Source: Candidatus Abyssobacteria bacterium SURF_5 (GTDB lineage Bacteria; Abyssobacteria; SURF-5). Taken from it: a DNA stretch of 64,000 nt. The stretch covers positions 50,194-114,193 of the forward strand of contig QZKU01000042.1 in NCBI GenBank assembly GCA_003598085.1, written 5' to 3'. Under the pieces are notes generated by a model. The model ran no database searches and was not told where the DNA came from. It saw only the letters and a program-made list of their open reading frames with translations. Positions 9,102-17,279 of the stretch are shown here, piece by piece. A program made the translations under genes and the position numbers. How positions within the stretch are numbered: position 1 is the first letter of the stretch; the number at the start of each line of letters is the position of its first letter.

Positions 9102-10931
9102 TTATGAGGCTTTTCGAGTGACGGTGATTGGCACAGTCACAAAGCCGGAGATTTCATAATCGGTGGTCACATGCTCTTCGAGAAGGATGCTCGAGCGGGT
9201 TATCCCGATCGGTTCCTTCCCGATGGTTTGGGAAAGCACGGAGAAGATGGATGAAGGCAGCGCCGCCATTTCTTCTCCGTTGATGACCACTCCCGGATCG
9301 GTAATGAGCAGGCGGATATCGATCCGATTGCCGGGATAGGGCTCATTGATGAGCTCAAGAAGATGCTCGATACTGGTTGGCCTGAGCGAGTATGGATTGC
9401 GCATGCTTTCAAAAGCAGCCGTTTGAGAGGCGGCCGATATCTGCAAGAACGCCTGTCCCTCGGGGAAGTTGTCCGGTATCTTCAGACTGACATCCTGCTC
9501 CAAGTTCGCTTTCATGTATGGCTGCATGATGATCTTGAGGTCGATTGTTTCACCCGGCTCCAGCGTGTTCTTCCAAATACGAACGCCGGTGATCTGAGCG
9601 GTATCGACCGCTTCCTTCACGTCGACGTTAATGGACACCTTCTTGAGGGTCAGTTCCTCGAACTCGTTATTGAGCAGACTGCTCAGGTCCCGGAAAAGTC
9701 CCAGCGAGGCCAGCATAGGCAGGCCGCCGAGGCCGGAGACGAAGTCGTCATTGCTGACGGTAGGATACTTATCCATCTCGATATCGTAATGGATGGAGGC
9801 GGCGAATTTGCCGAAATTGTTGTAGGCGCTCGTGAACGAGCCGCTCAAGGCCATTCCCACCAGCGGCGCGAGCAGTTGCCGATTGCGCGCCACCTCAAAA
9901 TGATATTCTTGCGGCGGCTCGCCTTGCACATGAACCCGCAACTCGACGGGCACCATGCTTGGGGATCCGCCGAGAATGCCGGCAATGCCGGTGCTGCGAT
10001 CCTGGACCAGTGCGCCGACTGACTTAAGGGCAGTGCTCATCTTGGAGGATACAACCATGCTGGACAGCACCGTGTGCACGTATGCGGTTGTCATTGGCAG
10101 ATCTATCGGTCCCGACAGCATGAAAGGATGCCCGAAGGCGAGTATTTTCCCGTTATCGTTGAGCGTGACGGTTCCGATAGCCGAGGCGGACAAATCGCCG
10201 CGCACGAGTTGAACGCCGATAGCCGATCCTTCTTCGAAGGGGACTTCGAGACCTGAAAGATGCTCGGCGAACGAACCTCCGATCACGGGGACGACGCCAT
10301 AGCCTTCAAGTTGGGGTTTGAAGAATTCAATAGCTTCCGGCGAGAAGCCGGAAAAAACCATCGGGGTCATGATGGGTTTCATGGTCGCATATTCGCTATT
10401 GATTACCGGAAGTGCGACTTTATAATTGGCTGTCTCGGCCCATCCTTTTTGGCCGGAAGCGCCGGTCCTTGTTATTGTTTTCTGTTCGCCGGCACGTTCG
10501 AACTTGAAAATGTCGAGCATCTCTCGAATCGGCGTGATGCCGGCGATTGCCTCTTTTGAGAAGGGCCAGGAATATGCAAGCGCTCCGATGATGCGGCCGT
10601 CGATATAGACGGGGCTGCCGCTCATTCCCGCGATTACGCCGGAGACCGCGATCGGTCCGCCGGAGATGCGCGCAAGGATGAGGTCGCTGCGCGGGGAAAC
10701 GTTGTAGACGACGCTGAGTATTTCCACATCGAACCGTTCGATGGTGGTGCCGGAGAAGACGGTCAGGCCGTATCCTTTCATGCCGGGCTTGACCTCGTCG
10801 ACGAACATAAACCGATCCTCAGCGGATACGGCTTCCGGCTCCGACATTTCCGCAAAAACGGAAGCGCCAAGTGGAAAAATAACGGTCAGCGCCAGGAGAA
10901 CCACATTAAATTTTCTCAGATGCTTCATCAT
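9102..10931 (-). CDS. Exported SpoIVB/peptidase S55-domain protein
   Basis: 609 residues from the ATG at 10931 (MMKHLRK), where an AGGAAGAAGCAGG leader supports initiation; an in-frame start 54 bp upstream would only lengthen the signal region. A signal peptide (about 8-27) precedes a domain with GMSGSPVYIDG (S104/S106) and ILAFGHPF (H268), the two hallmarks of the S55 serine peptidase family named after Bacillus SpoIVB. Here the Ser motif precedes the His motif, whereas in SpoIVB the His comes first. About 300 further residues are beta-rich, perhaps substrate-binding. It is the first gene of a three-gene operon. Whether it is proteolytically active is open. Confidence 0.78.
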   Translation of the reverse strand: MMKHLRKFNVVLLALTVIFPLGASVFAEMSEPEAVSAEDRFMFVDEVKPGMKGYGLTVFSGTTIERFDVEILSVVYNVSPRSDLILARISGGPIAVSGVIAGMSGSPVYIDGRIIGALAYSWPFSKEAIAGITPIREMLDIFKFERAGEQKTITRTGASGQKGWAETANYKVALPVINSEYATMKPIMTPMVFSGFSPEAIEFFKPQLEGYGVVPVIGGSFAEHLSGLEVPFEEGSAIGVQLVRGDLSASAIGTVTLNDNGKILAFGHPFMLSGPIDLPMTTAYVHTVLSSMVVSSKMSTALKSVGALVQDRSTGIAGILGGSPSMVPVELRVHVQGEPPQEYHFEVARNRQLLAPLVGMALSGSFTSAYNNFGKFAASIHYDIEMDKYPTVSNDDFVSGLGGLPMLASLGLFRDLSSLLNNEFEELTLKKVSINVDVKEAVDTAQITGVRIWKNTLEPGETIDLKIIMQPYMKANLEQDVSLKIPDNFPEGQAFLQISAASQTAAFESMRNPYSLRPTSIEHLLELINEPYPGNRIDIRLLITDPGVVINGEEMAALPSSIFSVLSQTIGKEPIGITRSSILLEEHVTTDYEISGFVTVPITVTRKAS

Positions 10932-11004
10932 CCTGCTTCTTCCTTCATGCCGCCTTCGGCTGCTTCCGCACATGAGTGAAGTCATTTATCAATATTCACT
11001 TAAA

Positions 11005-11033
11005 ATTGTAACGATTTTCAGCGTTTTCGTCAA
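11005..11033 (-). promoter_or_regulatory. Promoter of the S55/propeller/response-regulator operon
   Basis: Minus-strand TTGACG (11033-11028) and TACAAT (11010-11005) are separated by 17 bp; the predicted transcript would have a leader of about 65 nt before ATG 10931. It lies back to back with the ABC-transporter promoter. Confidence 0.6.
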
Positions 11034-11078
11034 ATTTCGCGTTTATGACATATCTAATTGCAAGGAAAAAAATTCCCA

Positions 11079-11107
11079 TTGTTCGGCTTTAGAGGAAATG
11101 CTACAAT
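11079..11107 (+). promoter_or_regulatory. Candidate promoter of the ABC ATPase gene
   Basis: TTGTTC (11079-11084) and TACAAT (11102-11107) are 17 bp apart and point into the ABC gene, with predicted initiation near 11114. The -35 box is weak, so this is less certain than its divergent partner. Confidence 0.4.
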
Positions 11108-11129
11108 AGGCGCCGCAAGCAAAGAACCC

Positions 11130-12068
11130 ATGAAAACGAGACGTTCTATGTCCGAATACGCACTTACCGTCGAAAACCTTCGCAAGTTTTATGGCAATAT
11201 TTGTGCCGTAGACGGCATCTCTTTTTCGATCCAACGCGGAACCATCTTTTGTCTGGTTGGCCCGAACGGCGCCGGTAAAACGACAACGATGGAAATGATC
11301 GAGGGCCTGAAAGAACCGGATTCGGGCGAAATCCGCTTGTTGGGGATGCAGATTCCGCAGGAGATCGACCGGGTCAAGCAGTTGATCGGGGTCCAACTGC
11401 AGACCACCGGCCTTTTTGAACGTTTGAAGGTAAAGGAAATTGTTGATCTATTCCGTTCTTTTTATGCGCATCCGGTTCCGGCTGAACAAGTGCTCGAGGC
11501 TGTCTCGCTCAGGACGAAAGAGGACCAGTTCGTAACGGCGCTTTCGGGGGGGCAGCAGCAGCGCTTGGCGCTTGCGCTCGCACTGGTTAATGATCCCGAA
11601 ATTGTTTTTCTTGATGAGCCCACGGCCGGGTTGGATCCGCAGGCGCGGCATGAGGTATGGCGCCTGATCGAGTCCATCAAGGATCGGGGTAAGACCATTT
11701 TCTTTACTACGCATTATATGGATGAAGCCGAAAAACTCAGTGACGAAGTTGCAATCATCGATAACGGGAAAATAATTGCAATCGATGCGCCGCGAGAACT
11801 TGTGGCCGGGTTGAATAAGGAGCATGTCATCCAGTTCACTGTGGAACCAGGTGTGAGCGGGGAAATTTTTTCCCAGTTGCACAAAGTTGGGGCCGTAAGT
11901 ATGGCCAACGGCAATGTGGTGCTTTATACGGCTGATGTCAAGGAGTGCCTCATCGAACTGCTGAATCTCTCTCAACAGAAGGGGTTGGATATCAGGGACA
12001 TGCAGTTTCGCAGCCCTTCTCTCGAAGATGTTTTTCTGGAGCTTACAGGTAAAATGCTGCGGGAGTAA
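11130..12068 (+). CDS. ABC transporter ATP-binding protein
   Basis: About 312 residues from ATG 11130; a second ATG at 11148 (MSEYALTVENL) is equally possible, and neither has a clear Shine-Dalgarno. Walker A is GPNGAGKTT, the signature LSGGQQQRL, Walker B IVFLDEPTAGLDP, and the switch His is in FFTTHYMDEAEKL. A C-terminal DUF4162-like extension follows. This is the architecture of ATPases of DrrA/NatA/CcmA-like exporters. No permease gene follows: the next gene lies on the other strand. The ATPase must therefore pair with a membrane partner encoded elsewhere. Substrate unknown. Confidence 0.88.
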   Translation: MKTRRSMSEYALTVENLRKFYGNICAVDGISFSIQRGTIFCLVGPNGAGKTTTMEMIEGLKEPDSGEIRLLGMQIPQEIDRVKQLIGVQLQTTGLFERLKVKEIVDLFRSFYAHPVPAEQVLEAVSLRTKEDQFVTALSGGQQQRLALALALVNDPEIVFLDEPTAGLDPQARHEVWRLIESIKDRGKTIFFTTHYMDEAEKLSDEVAIIDNGKIIAIDAPRELVAGLNKEHVIQFTVEPGVSGEIFSQLHKVGAVSMANGNVVLYTADVKECLIELLNLSQQKGLDIRDMQFRSPSLEDVFLELTGKMLRE

Positions 12069-12112
12069 AAGTTGGGATAAGGATAGCCGGGAAAACGCGA
12101 CGGAAAACAGGA

Positions 12113-12421
12113 TCAGCCGAACAAGTCCAGGCGCCGCCCCAAGGCTCTTTGGCCCGTTTGCTGCTGAAGATCAGCGTTAAGCAGAGGAGTTCGCTCGCCG
12201 TCTATCTTGGTGTCTTCTGTTTGCAGACCGCCGACGGCTGAATCCAAGGTGTTTACCTGCGCCTGATCGCCGCGCGAGCCGCGAACAGTATCTTCCGCCC
12301 CTAGCCCGGCAGTCGAGTTATTCACTCCGGTTTTTGCCGGGCGCACCGGATTCAGCGCCGGATCTAGTTGATTCGGCAATGCGGTGGTAAAAGCGAGAGG
12401 ATTTAGGCTTCGTTGACCCAT
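12113..12421 (-). CDS. Hypothetical protein, predicted leaderless transcript
   Basis: 102 residues, Gln/Asn/Leu/Gly-rich, no Cys, no signal peptide or membrane segment, ending RRLDLFG. I recognise no family. Support for a real gene comes from the promoter: TTGACT-17-TATAAT lies immediately upstream and ends 7 bp before ATG 12421, so the start codon falls at the predicted +1. An in-frame upstream start at 12457 would lie inside the -35 box and is rejected. Codon choice resembles neighbouring genes. It converges with the ABC gene (44 bp between stops) and diverges from the lipoprotein gene. Confidence 0.55.
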   Translation of the reverse strand: MGQRSLNPLAFTTALPNQLDPALNPVRPAKTGVNNSTAGLGAEDTVRGSRGDQAQVNTLDSAVGGLQTEDTKIDGERTPLLNADLQQQTGQRALGRRLDLFG

Positions 12422-12428
12422 TGGTGAA

Positions 12429-12457
12429 ATTATACCATCCAAATAGGGTTTAGTCAA
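12429..12457 (-). promoter_or_regulatory. Near-consensus promoter for a leaderless mRNA
   Basis: Minus-strand TTGACT (12457-12452) and TATAAT (12434-12429) are exactly 17 bp apart. Only 7 bp separate the -10 box from ATG 12421, leaving no room for a ribosome binding site. Confidence 0.7.
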
Positions 12458-12531
12458 TCTTTGACAACTCTCCTTTCCTCTTGACGACAGCCGGTCGCGG
12501 CAGCATCATTTTGCAGATAACTTGAAGGAAA

Positions 12532-13215
12532 ATGATGGGAACACGAAGAATGACATATGCGACCTGGTTGGGGGCGGTAATTTGCTTATTTTTTTTGCAG
12601 TCGTGCGCCCTAGTCGGACTGGTTCCGCTTTATCAGGAATCGGTGAAAGATGGCCAAGATATTTATACCATTCCTGCCGAAGACACGTGGCCGGCGGGGC
12701 CTCTTCCGGTAGCGATCGGAGCGATGGCGGCAAATCGAGCGGCGCTGGCTTATCTCGAGGAGGGCCCGCAGAGACTGTCTGCCCCCACGCAAGAGATGGA
12801 AACCATTTCAGGTGACGGTGCTGGAAGCTCTGATTTATTTTCCCTGGAGGAGCTAGGAACGGAGCTTCAGACAATTGTCTCGACTGTGATTTCCGATGAC
12901 GAACTTTTCGAGGCGTTTATTCTTGACGAGGAATCGGGACGCCCTCGGATCGTGTGGGAGGCGGCGCACATTTCTGGTAGAGACGTACGATACCATGTCG
13001 GCGGGACGCTCAGCCTTGACCAAAGATCAAATAGACTTCGCATGCACTTGCGCCTGACGGACAGCCAGACCGGCCAATTGATTGGAACAGCATCGCGGGC
13101 GGGGCTTACAGTTGATGAAGCCGCCGAACATGCTGCTGAAGGGATTCTGACGTGGTTGAAAAACGACGTCAGACTTTATTTGATCAAAGCCGAGCAGGCG
13201 CGGCAGCAGGATTGA
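12532..13215 (+). CDS. Lipoprotein of unknown function
   Basis: 227 residues. A lipoprotein signal (WLGAVICLFFLQSC, lipobox LQSC about residue 26) predicts lipid anchoring. The mature part has a possible alpha/beta domain (DRRSN-like strand region LSLDQRSNRLRMHLRLTDS, then a helix EAAEHAAEGILTWLKND) resembling the small periplasmic domains often linked to secretion or curli-type lipoproteins, but no family is certain. Two ATGs occur in tandem (12532 and 12535); AAGGA at 12525-12529 fits the second slightly better. A CACGGAC repeat array begins 16 bp after the stop. Confidence 0.65.
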   Translation: MMGTRRMTYATWLGAVICLFFLQSCALVGLVPLYQESVKDGQDIYTIPAEDTWPAGPLPVAIGAMAANRAALAYLEEGPQRLSAPTQEMETISGDGAGSSDLFSLEELGTELQTIVSTVISDDELFEAFILDEESGRPRIVWEAAHISGRDVRYHVGGTLSLDQRSNRLRMHLRLTDSQTGQLIGTASRAGLTVDEAAEHAAEGILTWLKNDVRLYLIKAEQARQQD

Positions 13216-13230
13216 GACGGGGTAGTTGGT

Positions 13231-13439
13231 GTGGACACGGACACACGGACACACGGACGAGCACGGACTGACACGGACGGCACGGACACAAAAACGGGAA
13301 GCGACCGAAGACAGGGCAGACGGAGAGAAAGAGGCGGGCGAGGGGGGGACAGGCGACACAGACACAGGGACGAACACGGACACACGGACGGGCACGGACG
13401 CAAAAGAGGGAAGCGACCGAAGACAGGGATACACGGCGG
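13231..13439. repeat. CACGGAC-type low-complexity repeat array with internal duplication
   Basis: The stretch consists of degenerate units around CACGGAC (ACACGGAC, GCACGGACTG, GAACACGGAC). A segment of about 36 bp is present twice, at 13281-13316 and 13393-13428, sharing the identical core GGAAGCGACCGAAGACAGGG; this indicates a duplication of about 112 bp. Open frames through it encode only Arg/Thr/Asp/Gly runs and are not genes. Related arrays occur at 27537-27649 and 59545-59600, each directly after a plus-strand gene. Confidence 0.8.
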
Positions 13440-13490
13440 GAGAAAAGCAGCGCGAGATTTGGCCAGATATATAAGAGCTTGGATACAGGA

Positions 13491-14690
13491 TCACTTCTCG
13501 CAGAGGCAGTCCTGATCGAGAATGGCTGGTTCGATCGGCATCGCCGAAAGCAGCTCATTCCCGTTCTGCGTGATCAGAAGCGGTCTCTCCAATCTGAATC
13601 CGGCGACACCCGGCCGGTTCGCGACGATTGCAATCATCTGGATGTAATTGGGTTTCAGTTCGAACTCCGGCTCCGTGTTGCCCTCCTGCGGGTATTCGAC
13701 GACGCACGGGTACCATTCGTGTCCGAAGTGGCCGATGCCGTGGCCGTAGCCGGGCAGCACGATGTCGTCCCAGTTGTTCTTCGCCACGAACGAAGTGACC
13801 TTTTGTGCGACCTCGCCGAGCGTGATGCCGGGCTGCATGGCGTCGATCAGCGTGTGGCACGTCTCGACGTAAGCGGCGGCTATTTCCTTCTGTTTTGTGG
13901 TGGGCCTGCCGACGAAGACATTGTGTGAGACGTCGCCGAGCATCAGCCCGTACATGGCATGAATATCGAGAAGGACAGCGTCGCCGCATTGAATGATCTT
14001 GTCGGTCGCAGGAGTGCACCCTCCCATCGCGTAGGCGGTGCGGTAGCCGGAGGCGATCTCCATTCCGCCGGTGAACGTCCAGGCGAATTCGCTGCCTGCA
14101 TCGCGCGCCGCTTTCTCGGCGATGCCGGCGACCTGTTTTTCGGTCATGCCGGCGCGCAGTTCACGCAGCACGGCCTCATGGGCGGTGTCGCAGATGGCGC
14201 TTGCCTGGCGCATCAGCTTGACTTCTTCGTCTTCCTTAATGAGCGTGAGCTGATCGAAGACGTCGGCCGCATTCACCAGTTTTGCATTGGGCAGCCGGTA
14301 GCGGAGTTCCTCGTATTCGGCAAGGGTGATGTAGCCTTCGGGAAGATACGAACTCGAGCCGCTCTCGATGCCGATTGTGCCGCGCTCGAGGCCAAGGTCG
14401 GATATCTGCGTGACGATTGATTCGACGAAACCGGCCCCCTGTGACGGTCCATATGGGATAACTACATTAAGCCATGAATCGTCTTTGACGCGCTCCGCAT
14501 CGAGCATCAGCGTGATCAGGCGCGGCTCGCTGTCAGCGGGAATAATGGCGACGCTGCGCCAGGGAACGAACGCGCCGGAGACATGCGTGATGGTTTTCAG
14601 CCGCGTCCCCACGAGGCAGTCGATTTTCTTTTGTTTCAGCGCCTCGCGAATTCGTTCGAGGCGTTCGGCGTATTTGATATAGGTGAACAT
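13491..14690 (-). CDS. M24-family metallopeptidase (Xaa-Pro aminopeptidase/creatinase-like)
   Basis: 399 residues from ATG 14690, with GGAG 8-11 bp upstream. The N-terminal creatinase-type domain (about 1-150) is followed by a pita-bread catalytic domain with metal ligands visible in LLDIHAMYG and LGDVSHNVF (two Asp), GHGIGHFGHEW (His) and downstream Glu residues. Family members cleave Xaa-Pro bonds or act as creatinase-type or dimethylsulfoniopropionate lyases, so substrate should not be assumed. It is divergently arranged with the VOC/aconitase-X operon; a functional link is possible but unproven. The reading frame extends 93 bp further upstream without a ribosome binding site. Confidence 0.85.
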   Translation of the reverse strand: MFTYIKYAERLERIREALKQKKIDCLVGTRLKTITHVSGAFVPWRSVAIIPADSEPRLITLMLDAERVKDDSWLNVVIPYGPSQGAGFVESIVTQISDLGLERGTIGIESGSSSYLPEGYITLAEYEELRYRLPNAKLVNAADVFDQLTLIKEDEEVKLMRQASAICDTAHEAVLRELRAGMTEKQVAGIAEKAARDAGSEFAWTFTGGMEIASGYRTAYAMGGCTPATDKIIQCGDAVLLDIHAMYGLMLGDVSHNVFVGRPTTKQKEIAAAYVETCHTLIDAMQPGITLGEVAQKVTSFVAKNNWDDIVLPGYGHGIGHFGHEWYPCVVEYPQEGNTEPEFELKPNYIQMIAIVANRPGVAGFRLERPLLITQNGNELLSAMPIEPAILDQDCLCEK

Positions 14691-14883
14691 GATCGGTCTC
14701 CTTCGAATGTGGTGGTATTCCCCATTCCTGGATGCTGCGACTGTGACAGATGTAATTTTGGGGAGAGGAATGGGGGGCTGCATGTTTGCAATGACAGGGG
14801 AATTCTATCTGGCGGGATGCCGGTTGTCAATCCTTTTGTGGCGAGGGGCGCGACTGGAGGCGCGACGCCCGCTTATGTGATGC

Positions 14884-14912
14884 TTGACAATTGGTTCCGC
14901 ACGTTTTATGAT
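14884..14912 (+). promoter_or_regulatory. Promoter of the VOC/aconitase-X/acyl-CoA synthetase operon
   Basis: TTGACA (14884-14889), 17 bp spacer, TATGAT (14907-14912). Predicted leader of about 45 nt before ATG 14965, with GGAG at 14953-14956 as ribosome binding site. Confidence 0.7.
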
Positions 14913-14964
14913 GCCCGTGCCAGAGAGCCAATTTCATGTACGTGGAAAGGACCGGAGAATCAAC

Positions 14965-15414
14965 ATGTTAAAAGAAGTCCATCATACCGGCTTGAGCGTG
15001 ACCGACATTGACCGGTCGCTCGAGTTGTACCGCGACATTTTAGGATTTGAGATCCAGTGGGATGCCACGATCGAAAACATTCCGGAGTTCGGCACCGTGA
15101 TCAGTCTGCCGGGCGTGAAGGAGCGCATCTGCATGATGCGGCTGAACAACTGTCGGATCGAGTTGTTCCAGTTCTACGAGCCGAAGGGCAAGAAAATTGA
15201 GCGGCGCCAGTGCGACCTCGGGTACATGCATGTTGCGTTCGTAGTTGATGAACTCGAAGAAATCTGCCGAAAGCTGAGGGAGAAGGGGATCGAGTTTTAT
15301 TCGAAGCCGCAGGACCTGGGGATTTATGAGGTCGTTTTCTTCAAGGGCTTCGACGGCGAGACGATCGAGTTGATGAGGCCGAAAATAGGAGAGTTTTCGA
15401 AGCCCAAATCTTAA
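14965..15414 (+). CDS. VOC-superfamily protein (glyoxalase / methylmalonyl-CoA epimerase-like)
   Basis: 149 residues with two beta-alpha-beta-beta-beta modules. The four metal-ligand positions of the superfamily are visible: His in EVHHTGLSV, Glu in CRIELFQFY, His in GYMHVAFVV and Glu in ETIELMRPK. A methylmalonyl-CoA-epimerase-like or lactoylglutathione-lyase-like isomerisation is possible; sequence alone does not decide. The start at 14965 is chosen because it follows the promoter and a GGAG; the open frame begins 81 bp earlier, inside the promoter. First gene of the operon, 41 bp before the aconitase-X large subunit. Confidence 0.85.
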   Translation: MLKEVHHTGLSVTDIDRSLELYRDILGFEIQWDATIENIPEFGTVISLPGVKERICMMRLNNCRIELFQFYEPKGKKIERRQCDLGYMHVAFVVDELEEICRKLREKGIEFYSKPQDLGIYEVVFFKGFDGETIELMRPKIGEFSKPKS

Positions 15415-15455
15415 AGCCGTGGGGCCAGCCCATTCACAGATCACAGGAGACGCCG

Positions 15456-16679
15456 ATGAAATTGACCAAACAACAGCGGGCGATGCTCGAGGGCGAGCAG
15501 GGGCCGATCATCGCGATGGCGATGAATTACTTGGTGAAATACGGTGAGGCAATGAGCGCGGAGAAGCTGATTCCCGTTCAGAACGTGCACACCGTATTCA
15601 CAATACCGATGGGCGGAGACGCCGAGCAGGTGGTAGGCCTGCTGAAGATGTTCGGCCAGCACCGCGTAAAGGTGCCGACGACGACCCACGTCGGCTTCCT
15701 CGATTTCAGGAAATGGCGCGAGTTCGGCATCGAGGAATCACGCTATGAGCTGCAGGCTTCGCTCGTTCCGATCGCCGCGCAGGCGGGCATCCAGCTTACC
15801 TGGACGTGCGCGCCGGAGATCATGGGCAACGCTCCGCTGAAGGGGCAGACCTGCGCGTGGATGGAATCGGCCGCGATCAGCTATGCGAACGGCATCCTCG
15901 GCGCGAGAACTAATCGCGAGGGCGCGGAATCGACGATGCCGGCGGCTGTCACCGGCTTCATCCCGTATTTCGGCAACCACATCACCAAGAACCGTCGCGG
16001 CACGATTCTGATTGAGGTCGAAGCCGACCTGGAAAATCTGTCCGACTGGGGCACGCTCGGCTACTTTGGAGGAGAACAGGCGGGGCTCGGAGTTCCCGTC
16101 TTCAAAAACTGCCGTGTGCCCGCGCTCGAGGAAGCGAAGGAACTGTGCGCCGCGCTTGCGACCGAAGGCGGCGTCGGCATGTTTCATATAGCCGGAATCA
16201 CTCCCGAAGCGCCGACGGTCGAGGCCGCTTTTCAGGGCCGCAAGCCGAAGAGCCGGCACAAATTCACCAACAAAGAGAAGAAGCGAATTTACAAGCGGCT
16301 GAATAATTGTCCCTCGCCCGAGGTGGACATCGTGATGCTCGGGTGCCCGCATGCTACGTTGACGGAGATCGTCGAGGCGGCTCACCTGCTTGATGGGCGG
16401 AAAGTTTCTCCGAACACGCAGTTCTGGGTCTGTACGACCGAATCGATCCGCGCATACGCCGAGAAGCTTGGGTATGACAAAATGATTTCCGATGCCGGCG
16501 GCAAGATCATGGCCGATACCTGCCCGTGCATCAGTCAGATCGAGATGGCGCGCAACAAGAGGTACATGACGAATTCGGTAAAGCAGGCATATTATGCGCC
16601 GGGGCAGATCGGGGCGCAGGTGCATTTCGCGAATACGCGCGATTGTGTCGAGGCGGCGATAAAAGGAAGAAGGAGCTGA
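15456..16679 (+). CDS. Aconitase X, large (catalytic) subunit
   Basis: 407 residues, full-length DUF521/AcnX. Family members are Fe-S dehydratases: cis-3-hydroxy-L-proline dehydratase in proteobacteria and phosphomevalonate dehydratase in archaea. Candidate cluster ligands are C118 (TWTCAPEI), C297 (LGCPHATL) and C356 or C358 (ADTCPCI). The protein lacks an N-terminal small-subunit domain, which is supplied by the next gene. Its neighbours (VOC protein, acyl-CoA synthetase alpha) do not match the hydroxyproline or mevalonate pathways I know, so the substrate may be different. A GGAGACGCCG leader supports ATG 15456. Confidence 0.9.
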   Translation: MKLTKQQRAMLEGEQGPIIAMAMNYLVKYGEAMSAEKLIPVQNVHTVFTIPMGGDAEQVVGLLKMFGQHRVKVPTTTHVGFLDFRKWREFGIEESRYELQASLVPIAAQAGIQLTWTCAPEIMGNAPLKGQTCAWMESAAISYANGILGARTNREGAESTMPAAVTGFIPYFGNHITKNRRGTILIEVEADLENLSDWGTLGYFGGEQAGLGVPVFKNCRVPALEEAKELCAALATEGGVGMFHIAGITPEAPTVEAAFQGRKPKSRHKFTNKEKKRIYKRLNNCPSPEVDIVMLGCPHATLTEIVEAAHLLDGRKVSPNTQFWVCTTESIRAYAEKLGYDKMISDAGGKIMADTCPCISQIEMARNKRYMTNSVKQAYYAPGQIGAQVHFANTRDCVEAAIKGRRS

Positions 16680-16714
16680 TCTTCAGCAAGCCGGAAAGAA
16701 GGGGATAAAGCGCA

Positions 16715-17131
16715 ATGGCGAAAACATTGACAATAAAAGGCAGGAAGGTGGTCGGCGGGCAGGCGGAGGGCGAGGCTCTGATCGCGGATGAGCGTGTCTC
16801 GTTCTGGGGCGGAACGGACCCCACGCGCGGCGTCGTTCATGAAGTCGGCAGCAAGTTCGAGGGCAAAAGCTTTGCCGGAAAAGTCTTCATTTTCCGATTC
16901 ACGAAAGGCTCTTCAGGCACGTCGGCCTACATCAATATCGCAGCCCGGCTCGGAGTCGCACCCGCGGCCATCATCAATACGGAACTCGATTCGCTCTGTG
17001 TGCTCGGATGCGCGATTGCCGACATCCCGATGATGACCGATCTCGATAAAGACCCGTTCAAGGTCATCAAGAACGGCGACTGGATCAAGCTTGATGCGGA
17101 CGCAGGCACGATCGAAGTGACAAAGAAATAG
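16715..17131 (+). CDS. Aconitase X, small subunit (DUF126)
   Basis: 138 residues, swivelling-domain subunit of AcnX. The conserved GSSGTS loop at 65-70, expected to contribute the catalytic Ser at the active-site interface, and the ADIPMM segment are intact. Located 35 bp after the large-subunit gene on the same strand; together they should form a heterodimeric cytoplasmic dehydratase. Single-chain AcnX also exists; this is the split form. Confidence 0.9.
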   Translation: MAKTLTIKGRKVVGGQAEGEALIADERVSFWGGTDPTRGVVHEVGSKFEGKSFAGKVFIFRFTKGSSGTSAYINIAARLGVAPAAIINTELDSLCVLGCAIADIPMMTDLDKDPFKVIKNGDWIKLDADAGTIEVTKK

Positions 17132-17279
17132 CCCCAAGATTTATTTGCCGAACTCCGAAGAAAGATTGCATCGGCAAGCGCAGTTCCAAGCGGTCCCGCC
17201 GAATGATGTGGATTATAGCATCTCGAACACACCCCATACAGGATAGCGTTAAAGTGATATTCGAAACTGAAAGGCAATA

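Noticed and set aside
13231-13439. CRISPR array
   Set aside because: The units are short, degenerate and without regular unique spacers, and no cas gene is in the window.
13226-13515. Open frames through the CACGGAC array
   Set aside because: They translate into Arg/Thr/Asp/Gly runs produced by the repeat itself.
13027-13558. Overlapping minus-strand open frames of 75-155 codons across the repeat array
   Set aside because: Composition (Cys/Val/Pro/Arg/Ser runs) is that of the repeat complement; no start signals.
17132-17279. TTGCCG/CGGCAA hairpin near 17150-17185 as terminator
   Set aside because: Only a 6-bp stem with a 20-nt loop and no T-run.
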